Positions 1 to 5,869 of a stretch of DNA of 5,869 nt are shown piece by piece; within the stretch, counting starts at the first letter, position 1, and each line of letters opens with the position of its first letter. Source of the stretch: UBA4719 sp035654835 (GTDB lineage Bacteria; Actinomycetota; Actinomycetes; Actinomycetales; Dermatophilaceae); the NCBI GenBank assembly GCA_035654835.1, contig DASRVZ010000243.1, positions 1-5,869 of the forward strand, written 5' to 3'. The notes below the pieces were generated by a model that saw only the letters and a list, made by a program, of their open reading frames with translations, was not told the origin of the DNA and did no database searches. The position numbers and the translations under genes were made by a program.

Positions 1-32
1 CCGACGGATATTTGTGGACGTGCTGCCGATGG

Positions 33-74
33 CTGGGGGTCAAGGGGCCGCAGGTTCAAATCCTGTCATCCCGA
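33..74 (+). tRNA. 3' half of tRNA-Pro(GGG), partial; probable attachment-site core
   Basis: The sequence reads as the second half of a class I tRNA. It has an anticodon loop ctggggg at 33-39 (anticodon GGG), the 3' side of the anticodon stem tcaag at 40-44, a five-base variable loop at 45-49, a T stem gcagg/cctgt (50-54 with 62-66) around the loop ttcaaat, the 3' acceptor strand catcccg at 67-73 and discriminator A74. CCA is not encoded. The bases before position 33 cannot form the matching anticodon stem (gatgg where cttga is needed), a D arm or an acceptor strand cgggatg, so the 5' half is absent. Tyrosine-recombinase elements often use the anticodon-loop-to-3'-end segment of a tRNA as their att core. 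Because this copy keeps a terminator-like hairpin downstream, I read it as the chromosomal-side junction, with the element and the rebuilt intact tRNA to the left. The tRNA identity is firm; the att role is inferred. Confidence 0.75.
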
Positions 75-93
75 CTGGGACTAGCAGAAGGTC

Positions 94-127
94 AGAGGCC
101 GTTTCCGAGAAATCGGGAGCGGCCTCT
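94..127 (+). terminator. Strong hairpin downstream of the tRNA-Pro fragment
   Basis: Positions 94-108 pair with 113-127 to give an uninterrupted 15-bp stem, with two G-U pairs, closed by a GAAA tetraloop at 109-112. The outer half is agaggccg with cggcctct. The bases after it (tgcttgt) are only moderately T-rich. It starts 20 bases after the tRNA discriminator base, the usual place for the intrinsic terminator of a tRNA gene. It supports the view that the DNA to the right of the tRNA fragment is the original chromosomal flank. Confidence 0.75.
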
Positions 128-377
128 TGCTTGTCCGGAGAGTGACATTGACACTCACCACCCCCTTGCCGTCGGGCGCCTCGGTCTGGTCTGCGCCGGT
201 CAACCGGTCGTGCCCGTCGTGAGGGGGCTCGTTGTAGTCATGTCAGGCGGGACAGGGTTCGTGCACGATGTCGCCAAGGATCGAAACGCCAATCTGGTTG
301 GGCGGTTCGGTGCAGGCCCCTGGTCGGTGCGCAGGCACTGGCCGGGGCCGCCTAACTTCCCTGGGTCCGGAGCAGCG
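128..377. other. Non-coding stretch between tRNA fragment and HTH gene
   Basis: I see no credible gene here. The open frames that cross it on the plus strand run on through the antisense of the HTH gene, are rich in Arg, Gly and Pro, and show no domain. The one clear structure is the hairpin at 315-349, listed separately. Confidence 0.6.
315..349 (-). terminator. Hairpin downstream of the HTH gene, likely terminator
   Basis: Positions 315-330 pair with 335-349 over 15 base pairs, with one bulged T at 321, two G-U pairs and a four-base loop gcag. The outer stem is ggcccc with ggggcc. It begins 28 bases beyond the TAG stop of the minus-strand HTH gene, a suitable distance for a terminator. No T run follows on the minus strand, so it could act as a structure-only terminator of the kind common in high-GC actinobacteria, or as an mRNA 3'-end stabiliser. 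The structure is symmetric enough to work on either strand. Confidence 0.5.
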
Positions 378-662
378 CTATCCCTCGTCGCGGGGCACTG
401 TCGCTGGATACTTGGTCAGTCTTTTGGCCACGGCGTTGTTCGATAGCCAGCACAGTGCAACCGCGATGTCCTGGCGCTCGGCGCGCGTCGTCACACCTCC
501 GCGCTCGATGGCCTCGATGCGGGTACGAGGAAGACCGGACGCCTTCGCCAGCCCGGCCACGGTGGCACCCAGGCTCAACCGCATGGCCAGGACCGTGCTG
601 CGGATGAGCCGGTCGAACTCCGCGGTGTCGATGACCTCGTTGTCCTCGCTGATGATGCTCAC
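378..662 (-). CDS. Small XRE-like helix-turn-helix DNA-binding protein
   Basis: The product is 94 residues if translation starts at the GTG at 660-662. I chose this start because ggggaag lies seven bases upstream as a ribosome binding site, and because the longer in-frame extension (to 1058) lies antisense to the STAS/ATPase gene and looks like low-complexity shadow. Residues 33-57 have the helix-turn-helix pattern of the XRE/Cro family: TVAGLAKASGL, then PRTRIEAIERGG, with the typical Gly in the turn and the helix-ending IERG. The N-terminal 30 residues, including EFDRLIRSTVLAMRLSLG, look like a helix packing against this domain. A basic, Thr/Pro-containing tail ends the protein. It is probably a transcription regulator; its target is unknown. 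It lies 112 bases after the STAS/ATPase gene on the same strand, so co-transcription is possible, but its own good ribosome binding site allows independent expression. Confidence 0.75.
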   Translation of the reverse strand: MSIISEDNEVIDTAEFDRLIRSTVLAMRLSLGATVAGLAKASGLPRTRIEAIERGGVTTRAERQDIAVALCWLSNNAVAKRLTKYPATVPRDEG

Positions 663-774
663 AATCAGTCTTCCCCGTCTTGATGGATCGCTGGTCCGGC
701 GGTTGCGCCTGCCCTCATCCGAGGTAGTTGGAGGCGAACGCGTGGTGGCCCTCGGGCACCGGGGACAGTGGGCT

Positions 775-1638
775 TCAGGCCAGCTGCGGGAGGCTGCGGG
801 GGGCGGTGACCATGGGGGACTCCTTGGTAACAGGATTGATGCGGCTCGCGCGGGTTGACGTAGGTGGCCGCGGTACATCGAGAACCGCCCAGACGACCTT
901 GCCGCCGTCGGAGGTCGGAAGGACACCGAAGGCACGTGAGAGGCCGGCGACGATGGTGAGCCCGCGCCCGTGCAGGTCAAGAACGGAGTAGACCTGGCGC
1001 GGCAGCTTGGAGCTGTTGTCCCGTACGGCCAGACGCAGTGCCCCAAGGTGCCAGGCAACAGACAGCGCGATGTCGGTGCCGGCGTAGATCGTCGAGTTGG
1101 TTACGAGCTCGCTGACCACCAAAGAAGCCGAGGGAATGACCCGGCCCAACCGCCAGTCCAACAGTGCGCGCGTGACGAAGTCCCGCGAGGCGCGAGGGGC
1201 GGTCGGGTGCGGCGCAAGTCGTAGCCAATGATCGGCCGGGATGGGGGTCGCCAGCACGGCAGACACCGCGGACGACGTCGTGGCGGTCACGATCAGATGC
1301 CCACCCAGGGGATCAGAGCTGAGTGCCCCACGAACCTGCGGGTCATCGCAGGCAAACGCCACGGGGATGGCGGCCCAGTCGCGCACATGCCGGCCTGCGG
1401 TCGCCAGCAGCGCCACCGCATCCGGTTCTGCCCCCTCGAACACGGCCGACAGGTCCGCGACGACACCTCGGGGCCCGTCAGCCAACGCTAGCTGGATGGC
1501 GAGGTCGAGATCCTCGACGACATCGCTCAGCCGTCCGGCAACTTCGAGAACCACGACGCCACGCACGATGTGTGCTCTGACCAGCGATCGCGCGGGAACC
1601 GCGGGAACGTGGAATGGTTTACGGTGTTGCAGCGCCAT
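775..1638 (-). CDS. STAS domain fused to RsbW-like ATPase (HATPase_c) regulator
   Basis: The 287-residue product appears to join two halves of a partner-switching system. Residues about 22-128 look like a STAS (anti-sigma antagonist) domain: a strand VVVLEVAGRLS, then GVVADLSAV and a helix. The usual D-S-S-G phosphorylation motif after that strand is replaced by FEGAEPDA, so no phospho-acceptor serine is evident. Residues about 150-255 match an actinobacterial RsbW-type GHKL ATPase: N box SELVTN (E177, N181), G1-like VRDNSSKLPR (D207), G2 box GRGL at 224-227, and the closing strand GKVVWAVLD. Proteins of this type bind anti-anti-sigma factors or sigma factors and may phosphorylate partners in the cytoplasm. 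The start at ATG 1636-1638 begins MALQHRKPF; an upstream ATG at 1758 would add 40 Cys/Arg-rich residues of no domain and overlap a promoter-like sequence. The ribosome binding site is weak (gag six bases upstream). About 30 C-terminal residues are basic and unstructured. The family is fairly sure; the partner is unknown. Confidence 0.8.
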   Translation of the reverse strand: MALQHRKPFHVPAVPARSLVRAHIVRGVVVLEVAGRLSDVVEDLDLAIQLALADGPRGVVADLSAVFEGAEPDAVALLATAGRHVRDWAAIPVAFACDDPQVRGALSSDPLGGHLIVTATTSSAVSAVLATPIPADHWLRLAPHPTAPRASRDFVTRALLDWRLGRVIPSASLVVSELVTNSTIYAGTDIALSVAWHLGALRLAVRDNSSKLPRQVYSVLDLHGRGLTIVAGLSRAFGVLPTSDGGKVVWAVLDVPRPPTSTRASRINPVTKESPMVTAPRSLPQLA

Positions 1639-1743
1639 CGCGCACTCAATTCGGTTGTCCGTGCACAGAGGACGGCAGCCACCGAGATTCCGGAGCAGCA
1701 CCGGGACGAGTCCACGCAGCCGAGGTTCTGGAGAGGCGCAGCA

Positions 1744-1771
1744 ATTCGAACAATACACTCAAAGCAGTCAA
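1744..1771 (-). promoter_or_regulatory. Promoter-like sequence upstream of STAS/ATPase gene
   Basis: On the minus strand TTGACT (1771-1766) and TCGAAT (1749-1744) are separated by 16 bases, resembling a housekeeping -35/-10 pair with four of six matches in the -10. It lies about 100 bases before the chosen ATG at 1638 and just inside the alternative longer frame, in a locally AT-richer patch. A GTTT ... GTGTAT pattern overlaps it and resembles a SigB/SigF-type promoter, but with a spacing shorter than usual. This is pattern matching only. Confidence 0.25.
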
Positions 1772-1803
1772 AACGAAGAACCGAGACTCGATGGTTCCGG
1801 CGC

Positions 1804-2079
1804 TCAGACCCGTAGCCCCACGGCAACGATCGCCTCTGCGACCGCACGGATGCTGGCGTTGTTGTTGCGCGCGTGTGTACGGATCAGACAGAAGGCTTCA
1901 TCCACCGAGACCACGTGCTGTTGGGCCGTGATCCCCCTGTCCTGTTCGATGACCACTCGGGACTCCAACGCTTGCTGCAGCTGCTCGCTGAGCTGTCGCT
2001 GCTGGCGCATCTTCGACGCGTTGATCACGTAGCTGGTCGCGACGTCCGCCAACACCGTGGCCGCAGCAAGGTCCTTCAC
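1804..2079 (-). CDS. ANTAR-domain RNA-binding antitermination regulator lacking its GAF domain
   Basis: The 91-residue product ends in an ANTAR domain (about residues 31-87). The signature is clear: EQLQQALESRVVIEQ, an RG turn where family members usually have KG, then VSVDEAFCLIRTHARNNN and IRAVAEAIV. ANTAR domains bind paired short hairpins in nascent RNA and block transcription termination; AmiR and NasR are the founding members. Residues 3-30 (LAAATVLADVATSYVINAS and following) match the last helix of a GAF sensor domain and its coiled linker to ANTAR. GAF-ANTAR proteins normally have some 150 more residues before this point. Here an in-frame TGA lies at 2119-2121, and the divergent hemerythrin gene begins at 2241, so there is no room for a GAF domain. 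The start is the GTG at 2077-2079, with no clear ribosome binding site. It may be a functional short regulator, perhaps dimerising through the remaining helix, or the remnant of a truncated gene. It lies 165 bases before the STAS/ATPase gene on the same strand. Confidence 0.75.
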   Translation of the reverse strand: MKDLAAATVLADVATSYVINASKMRQQRQLSEQLQQALESRVVIEQDRGITAQQHVVSVDEAFCLIRTHARNNNASIRAVAEAIVAVGLRV

Positions 2080-2240
2080 GACTCGACGACCCGGGGCCAG
2101 CGGTGATTGCGTGGAAAATCACGGCGGGAGAGACTTGCACACATGCCGAAGCCGACCGTCATGCACTCTTTTCTCTCCGCACCCAAAGCATCGGGGGCGG
2201 CTTCCTTCATGACGCCGACGGCTGTTGCGTCCGGCCTCTG
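2080..2240. promoter_or_regulatory. Divergent intergenic region between ANTAR and hemerythrin-narG genes
   Basis: This 161-base gap must hold the promoters of the hemerythrin-narG operon and probably of the ANTAR gene. I see no confident -35/-10 pair and no FNR-type TTGAT-N4-ATCAA site. It does hold a perfect 6-bp inverted repeat at 2103-2122, a 9-bp stem with one bulged G (2124-2133 with 2172-2180), and a short GACGC/GCGTC stem (2211-2215 with 2227-2231) close to the hemerythrin start. These could be operators or leader RNA structures. Confidence 0.5.
2103..2122. repeat. Inverted repeat GTGATT-N8-AATCAC, operator candidate
   Basis: Two perfect 6-base arms, gtgatt (2103-2108) and aatcac (2117-2122), flank eight bases. 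The arrangement suits a dimeric DNA-binding protein. The spacing is not that of CRP (GTGA-N6-TCAC) or FNR sites. It lies 23 bases upstream of the ANTAR start codon and 118 bases upstream of the hemerythrin start, so it could affect either gene. Confidence 0.35.
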
Positions 2241-2732
2241 ATGTGTGAGTACTGCGGGTGCCAACAAATCGCCACGATCGCCGAGCTGACTCGCGAGCAC
2301 GATGCAGCAGTGGAGCTGGTCAGGCAGATCAAGGCCGCCCTGCCTGACCGACGTCTTGACGATGTCGCCCAGAGCTGCCAACAGATCCTCGCCATCCTCG
2401 CCCCACACACCGTGGTCGAGGAAGAGGGCCTGTTTCCTGAGATGAACGACGAGTTCCCCGATCACATCAGCGTGCTGCGCTCTGAGCATCGCGAGATCGA
2501 GAAGGTGCTGGGTGAGGCGGCGGACGGCCCCCCGGACGACCCGACCTGGCCGGACCGACTGGTGGCCGTTCTCCATCTCCTGCGCGAACACATCCTCAAG
2601 GAGCAGGACGGGGTCTTCCCGGCCGCGTTGGCCGCCCTCGACGCAGGGCAGTGGGAGCGGATCGAAGCCTTGCGCGCCCAGATCTCAAGAGCAGCGACGA
2701 CATCGGCAGCCAACGAGAGGGACCACCCGTGA
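2241..2732 (+). CDS. Hemerythrin-domain diiron protein with N-terminal CxxCxC
   Basis: The 163-residue product is a cytoplasmic four-helix hemerythrin-like protein. The likely iron ligands appear in order: H20 (REHD), H56 with E60 (HTVVE), H83 with E87 (HREIE) and H117 with E121 (HILKE, followed by the typical GVFPA). Such proteins hold a diiron site that binds O2 or NO and act in sensing, storage or nitrosative-stress defence. I start at ATG 2241, giving MCEYCGC, because this Cys-rich opening is a recurring start in actinobacterial hemerythrin-like proteins. A longer frame from GTG 2103 adds 46 residues with no domain and includes the inverted repeat. No clear ribosome binding site precedes 2241. 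The last helix (about 134-150) is followed by a polar tail. The stop codon overlaps the GTG of narG, so the two are very probably co-transcribed and translationally coupled, which points to a role linked to nitrate respiration. Family assignment is firm; the ligand is inferred. Confidence 0.88.
   Translation: MCEYCGCQQIATIAELTREHDAAVELVRQIKAALPDRRLDDVAQSCQQILAILAPHTVVEEEGLFPEMNDEFPDHISVLRSEHREIEKVLGEAADGPPDDPTWPDRLVAVLHLLREHILKEQDGVFPAALAALDAGQWERIEALRAQISRAATTSAANERDHP
2715..2722 (+). promoter_or_regulatory. Ribosome binding site for narG
   Basis: The purine run gagaggga, inside the end of the hemerythrin gene, has agagg eight bases before the GTG at 2729. It decides the narG start and supports translational coupling through the GTGA overlap. 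Confidence 0.6.
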
Positions 2733-5700
2733 GCACGGACCAGTGGCATGGAGCGTCCGGAGACGGATTGGACGATGCGTTCACCCAGGCGTTGGTTCGC
2801 ACCCGGAGGTTCTTCACCAAGGCCGAGGTCTCCCAGGACCTTCGCACGCTGCACCGCAGTGGCGGTCGAGAGGCCGACGCGTTCTACCGCGACCGGTGGG
2901 CTCACGACAAAGTGGTCCGCTCCACCCATGGCGTGAACTGCACCGGGTCGTGCTCATGGAAGGTGTACGTCAAGGACGGCATCATCACCTGGGAGTCCCA
3001 GCAGACCGACTACCCGTCCACCGGACCAGACCGGCCGGAGTACGAGCCCCGTGGCTGCCCCCGAGGCGCAGCCTTCTCCTGGTACACCTACTCGCCAACC
3101 CGGGTGCGCTATCCGTACGTTCGCGGCGTCCTGCTGGAGATGTACCGCGAAGCCAAGGCGCGTCTGGGTGACCCGGTCCTGGCCTGGGCCGACATCGTGG
3201 GCGACCCAGAACGGTCGAAGCGGTACAAGGCCGCCCGTGGCAAGGGCGGCCTGGTCCGTGCCTCGTGGGAGGAAGCCACCGAGATCGTGGCCGCGGCTCA
3301 CGTCCACACCATCAAGAAGTGGGGGCCGGACCGCGTGGCCGGGTTCTCGCCCATCCCTGCGATGTCGATGGTGTCGCATGCCTCCGGTGCACGGTTCGTG
3401 AACCTCATCGGTGGCTCGATGCTCAGCTTCTACGACTGGTATGCCGACCTGCCGGTCGCCTCGCCACAGGTCTTCGGCGACCAGACCGACGTGCCCGAGT
3501 CGGGGGACTGGTGGGACGCGGGCTACCTGATCATGTGGGGCTCGAACGTGCCAGTCACCCGGACCCCGGATGCGCACTGGATGACCGAGGCGCGCTACCG
3601 CGGGCAGAAAGTCATCGCGGTGGCACCGGACTACGCCGACAACGTCAAGTTTGCCGATGAGTGGCTGCCGGCCAAGCCGGGCACCGACGGCGCCCTCGCG
3701 ATGTCGATGGGTCACGTCATCCTCAAGGAGTTCTTCGTCGACCGCCAGGTCCCGTACTTCACGCAATACGTCTCTCGTTACACGGATCTGCCGTTCCTGG
3801 TTCGCTTGGATGAGCGTGACGGCCACTACTTCTCCGGCAAGTTCCTGACTGCTGAGGATCTCGGTGGCGAGCAGGCTGCGAGCGAGAACGCCGCCTTCAA
3901 GACCGTGCTCCTTGATTCGGTGACGCAGCAGCCTGTGGTTCCCAACGGTTCGATGGGACACCGTTACGGCGACGACGGCATCGGCAAGTGGAACCTCGAC
4001 CTCGGCGACGTCGTACCGATGCTCAGCGCCGAGGGCGGCGCCGAACCCGCTGTCGAGGTGGCGATGCCACGGTTCGACGGTCCCGACGGCGAGCCCGGGC
4101 TGGTCAACCGCGGGGTTCCCGTCCGCCGCGTCAACGGTCACCTGGTGACGACCGTCTACGACCTGATGCTCGCGCAGTATGGCGTGGCCCGGCACGGCCT
4201 GCCGGGCACCTGGCCAACGGGCTATGACGACGCCGACGAGCCATACACGCCGTCGTGGCAGGAGAAGATCACCGGTGTCGATGCCGGCGCAGCGGCGCGG
4301 ATCGCCCGGGAGTTCGCGGCCAATGCCGAGGAGTCCAAAGGACGCTCGATGATCATCATGGGGGCGGGAACCAACCACTGGTTCCACTCCGACACCATCT
4401 ATCGCGCCTTCCTGACCCTGACCAACCTCACCGGATGTCAGGGCGTCAACGGTGGCGGATGGGCGCACTATGTCGGCCAGGAGAAGGTCCGCCCGCTCAC
4501 CGGCTACAACCAGATCGGCAACGCCCTCGACTGGTCCCGGCCACCTCGAAACATGATCCAGACGGCGTACTGGTACCTGCACAGCAACCAGTTCCGGTAT
4601 GACCACTTCGGCGCGGACACGCTGGTCCAGGCCGCGCCCGGTGGGCAGCTGGCAGGCAAGACGACAGCCGACATCATCGCGCAGTCGGCCCGGATGGGGT
4701 GGATGCCTTCCTATCCCACGTTCGATCGCAACCCGCTCGACCTGACCGATGAAGCGGAGGCGGCCGGACGTCCTGTAGCCGAGCATGTCGTCGATGAGCT
4801 GAAGTCGGGACGGCTGAGCTTCGCCTGCGAGGACCCCGACGCCGAGGAGAACTACCCGCGCGTGCTGACCATCTGGCGCGCCAACCTCCTGGGCTCCTCG
4901 GCCAAGGGCAACGAGTACTTCCTCAAGCATCTGCTCGGCACCGATCACTCGGTCCGGGCGAGCGAGACGCGTGAGAAAGACCGGCCCAAGGACATCGTCT
5001 GGCATGACGAGGCGCCGACCGGCAAGCTCGATCTGTTACTGACGCTGGACTTCAGGATGACAAGCACCACGATCTTCTCCGACGTCGTGCTGCCCGCAGC
5101 GACCTGGTACGAGAAGCACGACCTCAACACCACCGACATGCACCCCTTTGTCCATTCGTTCAACCCAGCCATCAGCCCGCCGTGGCAGACGCGCACCGAC
5201 TGGGACTCGTTCATGACCATCAGCAAGCGGTTCAGCGAGCTCGCGGCCGAGCACCTCGGGGTCCGCCAGGACGTGGTGGCCGTTCCCCTGACCCACGACA
5301 CGGCCGACGCGATGGCGAACCCGCATGGTGTTGTGAAGGACTGGAAAGCGGGGGAGTGCGAGCCGATCCCCGGGGTGACCATGCCCAAGCTCGTCGTCGT
5401 GGAGCGTGACTATGGCGCGATCCACGCGAAGATGAGCGCCCTAGGGCCCTTGATGGACACGCTGGGCGCCACCACCAAAGGGGTGACGTTCGAGCTGGGC
5501 GAGGAGATCGACTACCTCCGGCGCAAGAACGGTGCCGTCCGCGGTGGCCCGGCCGACGGCCGCCCGTCCCTTGTTCGGGACGTCGATGCCTGCGAAGCGA
5601 TCCTCGCCATGTCGGGAACCACCAACGGTCGTCTCGCCACCCAGGGTTTTGAGACGCTCGAGAAACGCACTGGGGTCAGCCTGGCTGACCTTGCGGCCGA

Positions 5701-5869
5701 GCACGAGGGCAAACGGATCCACTTCGCGGACACCCAGGGCGCACCCGTCCCGGTCATCACGTCCCCAGAGTGGTCCGGCTCCGAGTCCGGCGGCCGGCGC
5801 TACTCACCGTTCACGATCAACGTCGAACGACTCAAACCCTGGCACACCCTCAGTGGCCGGATGCACTTC
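2729..5869 (+). CDS. narG: Respiratory nitrate reductase alpha subunit NarG, C-terminus beyond window
   Basis: NarG is the molybdenum bis-MGD catalytic subunit of membrane-bound nitrate reductase. It reduces nitrate to nitrite with electrons from quinol passed through NarI and NarH. The frame is open from GTG 2729 to the window end: 1047 codons of a family length near 1,200-1,250. Close similarity to E. coli NarG is recognisable throughout. The FS0 iron-sulfur ligands are H67, C71, C75 (THGVNCTGSCSW) and C110 (RGCPRGA). The Mo-ligand aspartate is D240 in FYDWYADLP, followed by DQTDVPESGDWW and the conserved GSNVPVTRTPDAH. Later landmarks include GGGWAHYVGQEK, NLLGSSAKGNEYF, LPAATWYEKHDLNTTDMHPF and TLSGRMHF at the edge. 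There is no cleavable signal peptide; TRRFF at residues 25-29 recalls the vestigial twin-arginine stretch of other NarG proteins, consistent with a cytoplasm-facing enzyme. All key residues seen are intact, with no frameshift. narH, narJ and narI are expected next but not visible. The upstream hemerythrin gene overlaps it by four bases. Confidence 0.97.
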   Translation, partial: MSTDQWHGASGDGLDDAFTQALVRTRRFFTKAEVSQDLRTLHRSGGREADAFYRDRWAHDKVVRSTHGVNCTGSCSWKVYVKDGIITWESQQTDYPSTGPDRPEYEPRGCPRGAAFSWYTYSPTRVRYPYVRGVLLEMYREAKARLGDPVLAWADIVGDPERSKRYKAARGKGGLVRASWEEATEIVAAAHVHTIKKWGPDRVAGFSPIPAMSMVSHASGARFVNLIGGSMLSFYDWYADLPVASPQVFGDQTDVPESGDWWDAGYLIMWGSNVPVTRTPDAHWMTEARYRGQKVIAVAPDYADNVKFADEWLPAKPGTDGALAMSMGHVILKEFFVDRQVPYFTQYVSRYTDLPFLVRLDERDGHYFSGKFLTAEDLGGEQAASENAAFKTVLLDSVTQQPVVPNGSMGHRYGDDGIGKWNLDLGDVVPMLSAEGGAEPAVEVAMPRFDGPDGEPGLVNRGVPVRRVNGHLVTTVYDLMLAQYGVARHGLPGTWPTGYDDADEPYTPSWQEKITGVDAGAAARIAREFAANAEESKGRSMIIMGAGTNHWFHSDTIYRAFLTLTNLTGCQGVNGGGWAHYVGQEKVRPLTGYNQIGNALDWSRPPRNMIQTAYWYLHSNQFRYDHFGADTLVQAAPGGQLAGKTTADIIAQSARMGWMPSYPTFDRNPLDLTDEAEAAGRPVAEHVVDELKSGRLSFACEDPDAEENYPRVLTIWRANLLGSSAKGNEYFLKHLLGTDHSVRASETREKDRPKDIVWHDEAPTGKLDLLLTLDFRMTSTTIFSDVVLPAATWYEKHDLNTTDMHPFVHSFNPAISPPWQTRTDWDSFMTISKRFSELAAEHLGVRQDVVAVPLTHDTADAMANPHGVVKDWKAGECEPIPGVTMPKLVVVERDYGAIHAKMSALGPLMDTLGATTKGVTFELGEEIDYLRRKNGAVRGGPADGRPSLVRDVDACEAILAMSGTTNGRLATQGFETLEKRTGVSLADLAAEHEGKRIHFADTQGAPVPVITSPEWSGSESGGRRYSPFTINVERLKPWHTLSGRMHF

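Noticed and set aside
1..84. Possible C-terminal end of a coding gene from the left (frame 1, stop at 82-84)
   Set aside because: The frame reads across the tRNA fragment, giving the kind of peptide typical of translated tRNA. No integrase-like motif is visible in the few codons before it.
12..446. Plus-strand open frame crossing the tRNA fragment
   Set aside because: It reads through tRNA and terminator sequence, has no domain and overlaps the end of the HTH gene.
268..858. Plus-strand open frame of 196 codons
   Set aside because: It is antisense to the HTH gene, with Ser/Arg-rich low-complexity sequence and no recognisable family.
1639..1758. N-terminal extension of the STAS/ATPase protein from ATG 1758
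   Set aside because: The extra 40 residues are Cys/Arg/Leu-rich without a domain, and a promoter-like sequence overlaps the upstream ATG.
1241..2032. Plus-strand open frame of 263 codons
   Set aside because: It is antisense to the STAS/ATPase and ANTAR genes and rich in Ser, Arg, Thr and Ala, as expected for a shadow frame.
2103..2122. CRP or FNR binding site
   Set aside because: The half-sites are GTGATT and AATCAC with eight bases between, which does not fit the spacing of either family's consensus.
2103..2240. N-terminal extension of the hemerythrin protein from GTG 2103
   Set aside because: The 46 extra residues match no domain, cover the inverted repeat and would bury the MCEYCGC opening.
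2954..5005. Long open frame of 683 codons on the minus strand
   Set aside because: It lies wholly antisense to narG, whose frame shows unmistakable NarG motifs. Long antisense frames are common in high-GC DNA, and its product (rich in Val, Arg, Gly, Asp, His) shows no domain.

Overview
The window has the high G+C content and GTG start usage of an actinobacterium, and its regulatory genes (an ANTAR domain protein and a STAS plus RsbW-type ATPase protein) are families common in that phylum. I cannot name the genus from the sequence alone.

Layout. Positions 33-74 match the 3' half of a tRNA-Pro(GGG) gene, from the anticodon loop to the discriminator base, with no matching 5' half before it. A strong GAAA-loop hairpin, probably the old tRNA terminator, follows at 94-127. 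This is what the chromosomal end of an element integrated into a tRNA gene looks like, so a mobile element probably lies to the left of the window. About 250 bases without a gene follow; they contain one further strong hairpin (315-349).

Three genes then lie on the minus strand. Read in their own direction they are a short ANTAR protein that lacks the GAF sensor domain usual for its family (1804-2079), a STAS/ATPase fusion resembling partner-switching regulators of sigma factors (775-1638), and a 94-residue helix-turn-helix protein (378-662). A 161-base divergent gap (2080-2240) with several inverted repeats separates them from a plus-strand operon. That operon opens with a hemerythrin-domain protein (2241-2732). 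Its stop codon overlaps the GTG start of narG, the catalytic subunit of respiratory nitrate reductase, which runs off the right edge after 1047 codons. narH, narJ and narI would be expected beyond the window.

How the parts may work together. NarG reduces nitrate in the cytoplasm during anaerobic respiration. The coupled diiron hemerythrin could sense or bind O2 or NO in the same setting. The divergent regulators could tune this operon or a general stress response; this is inferred from position only.
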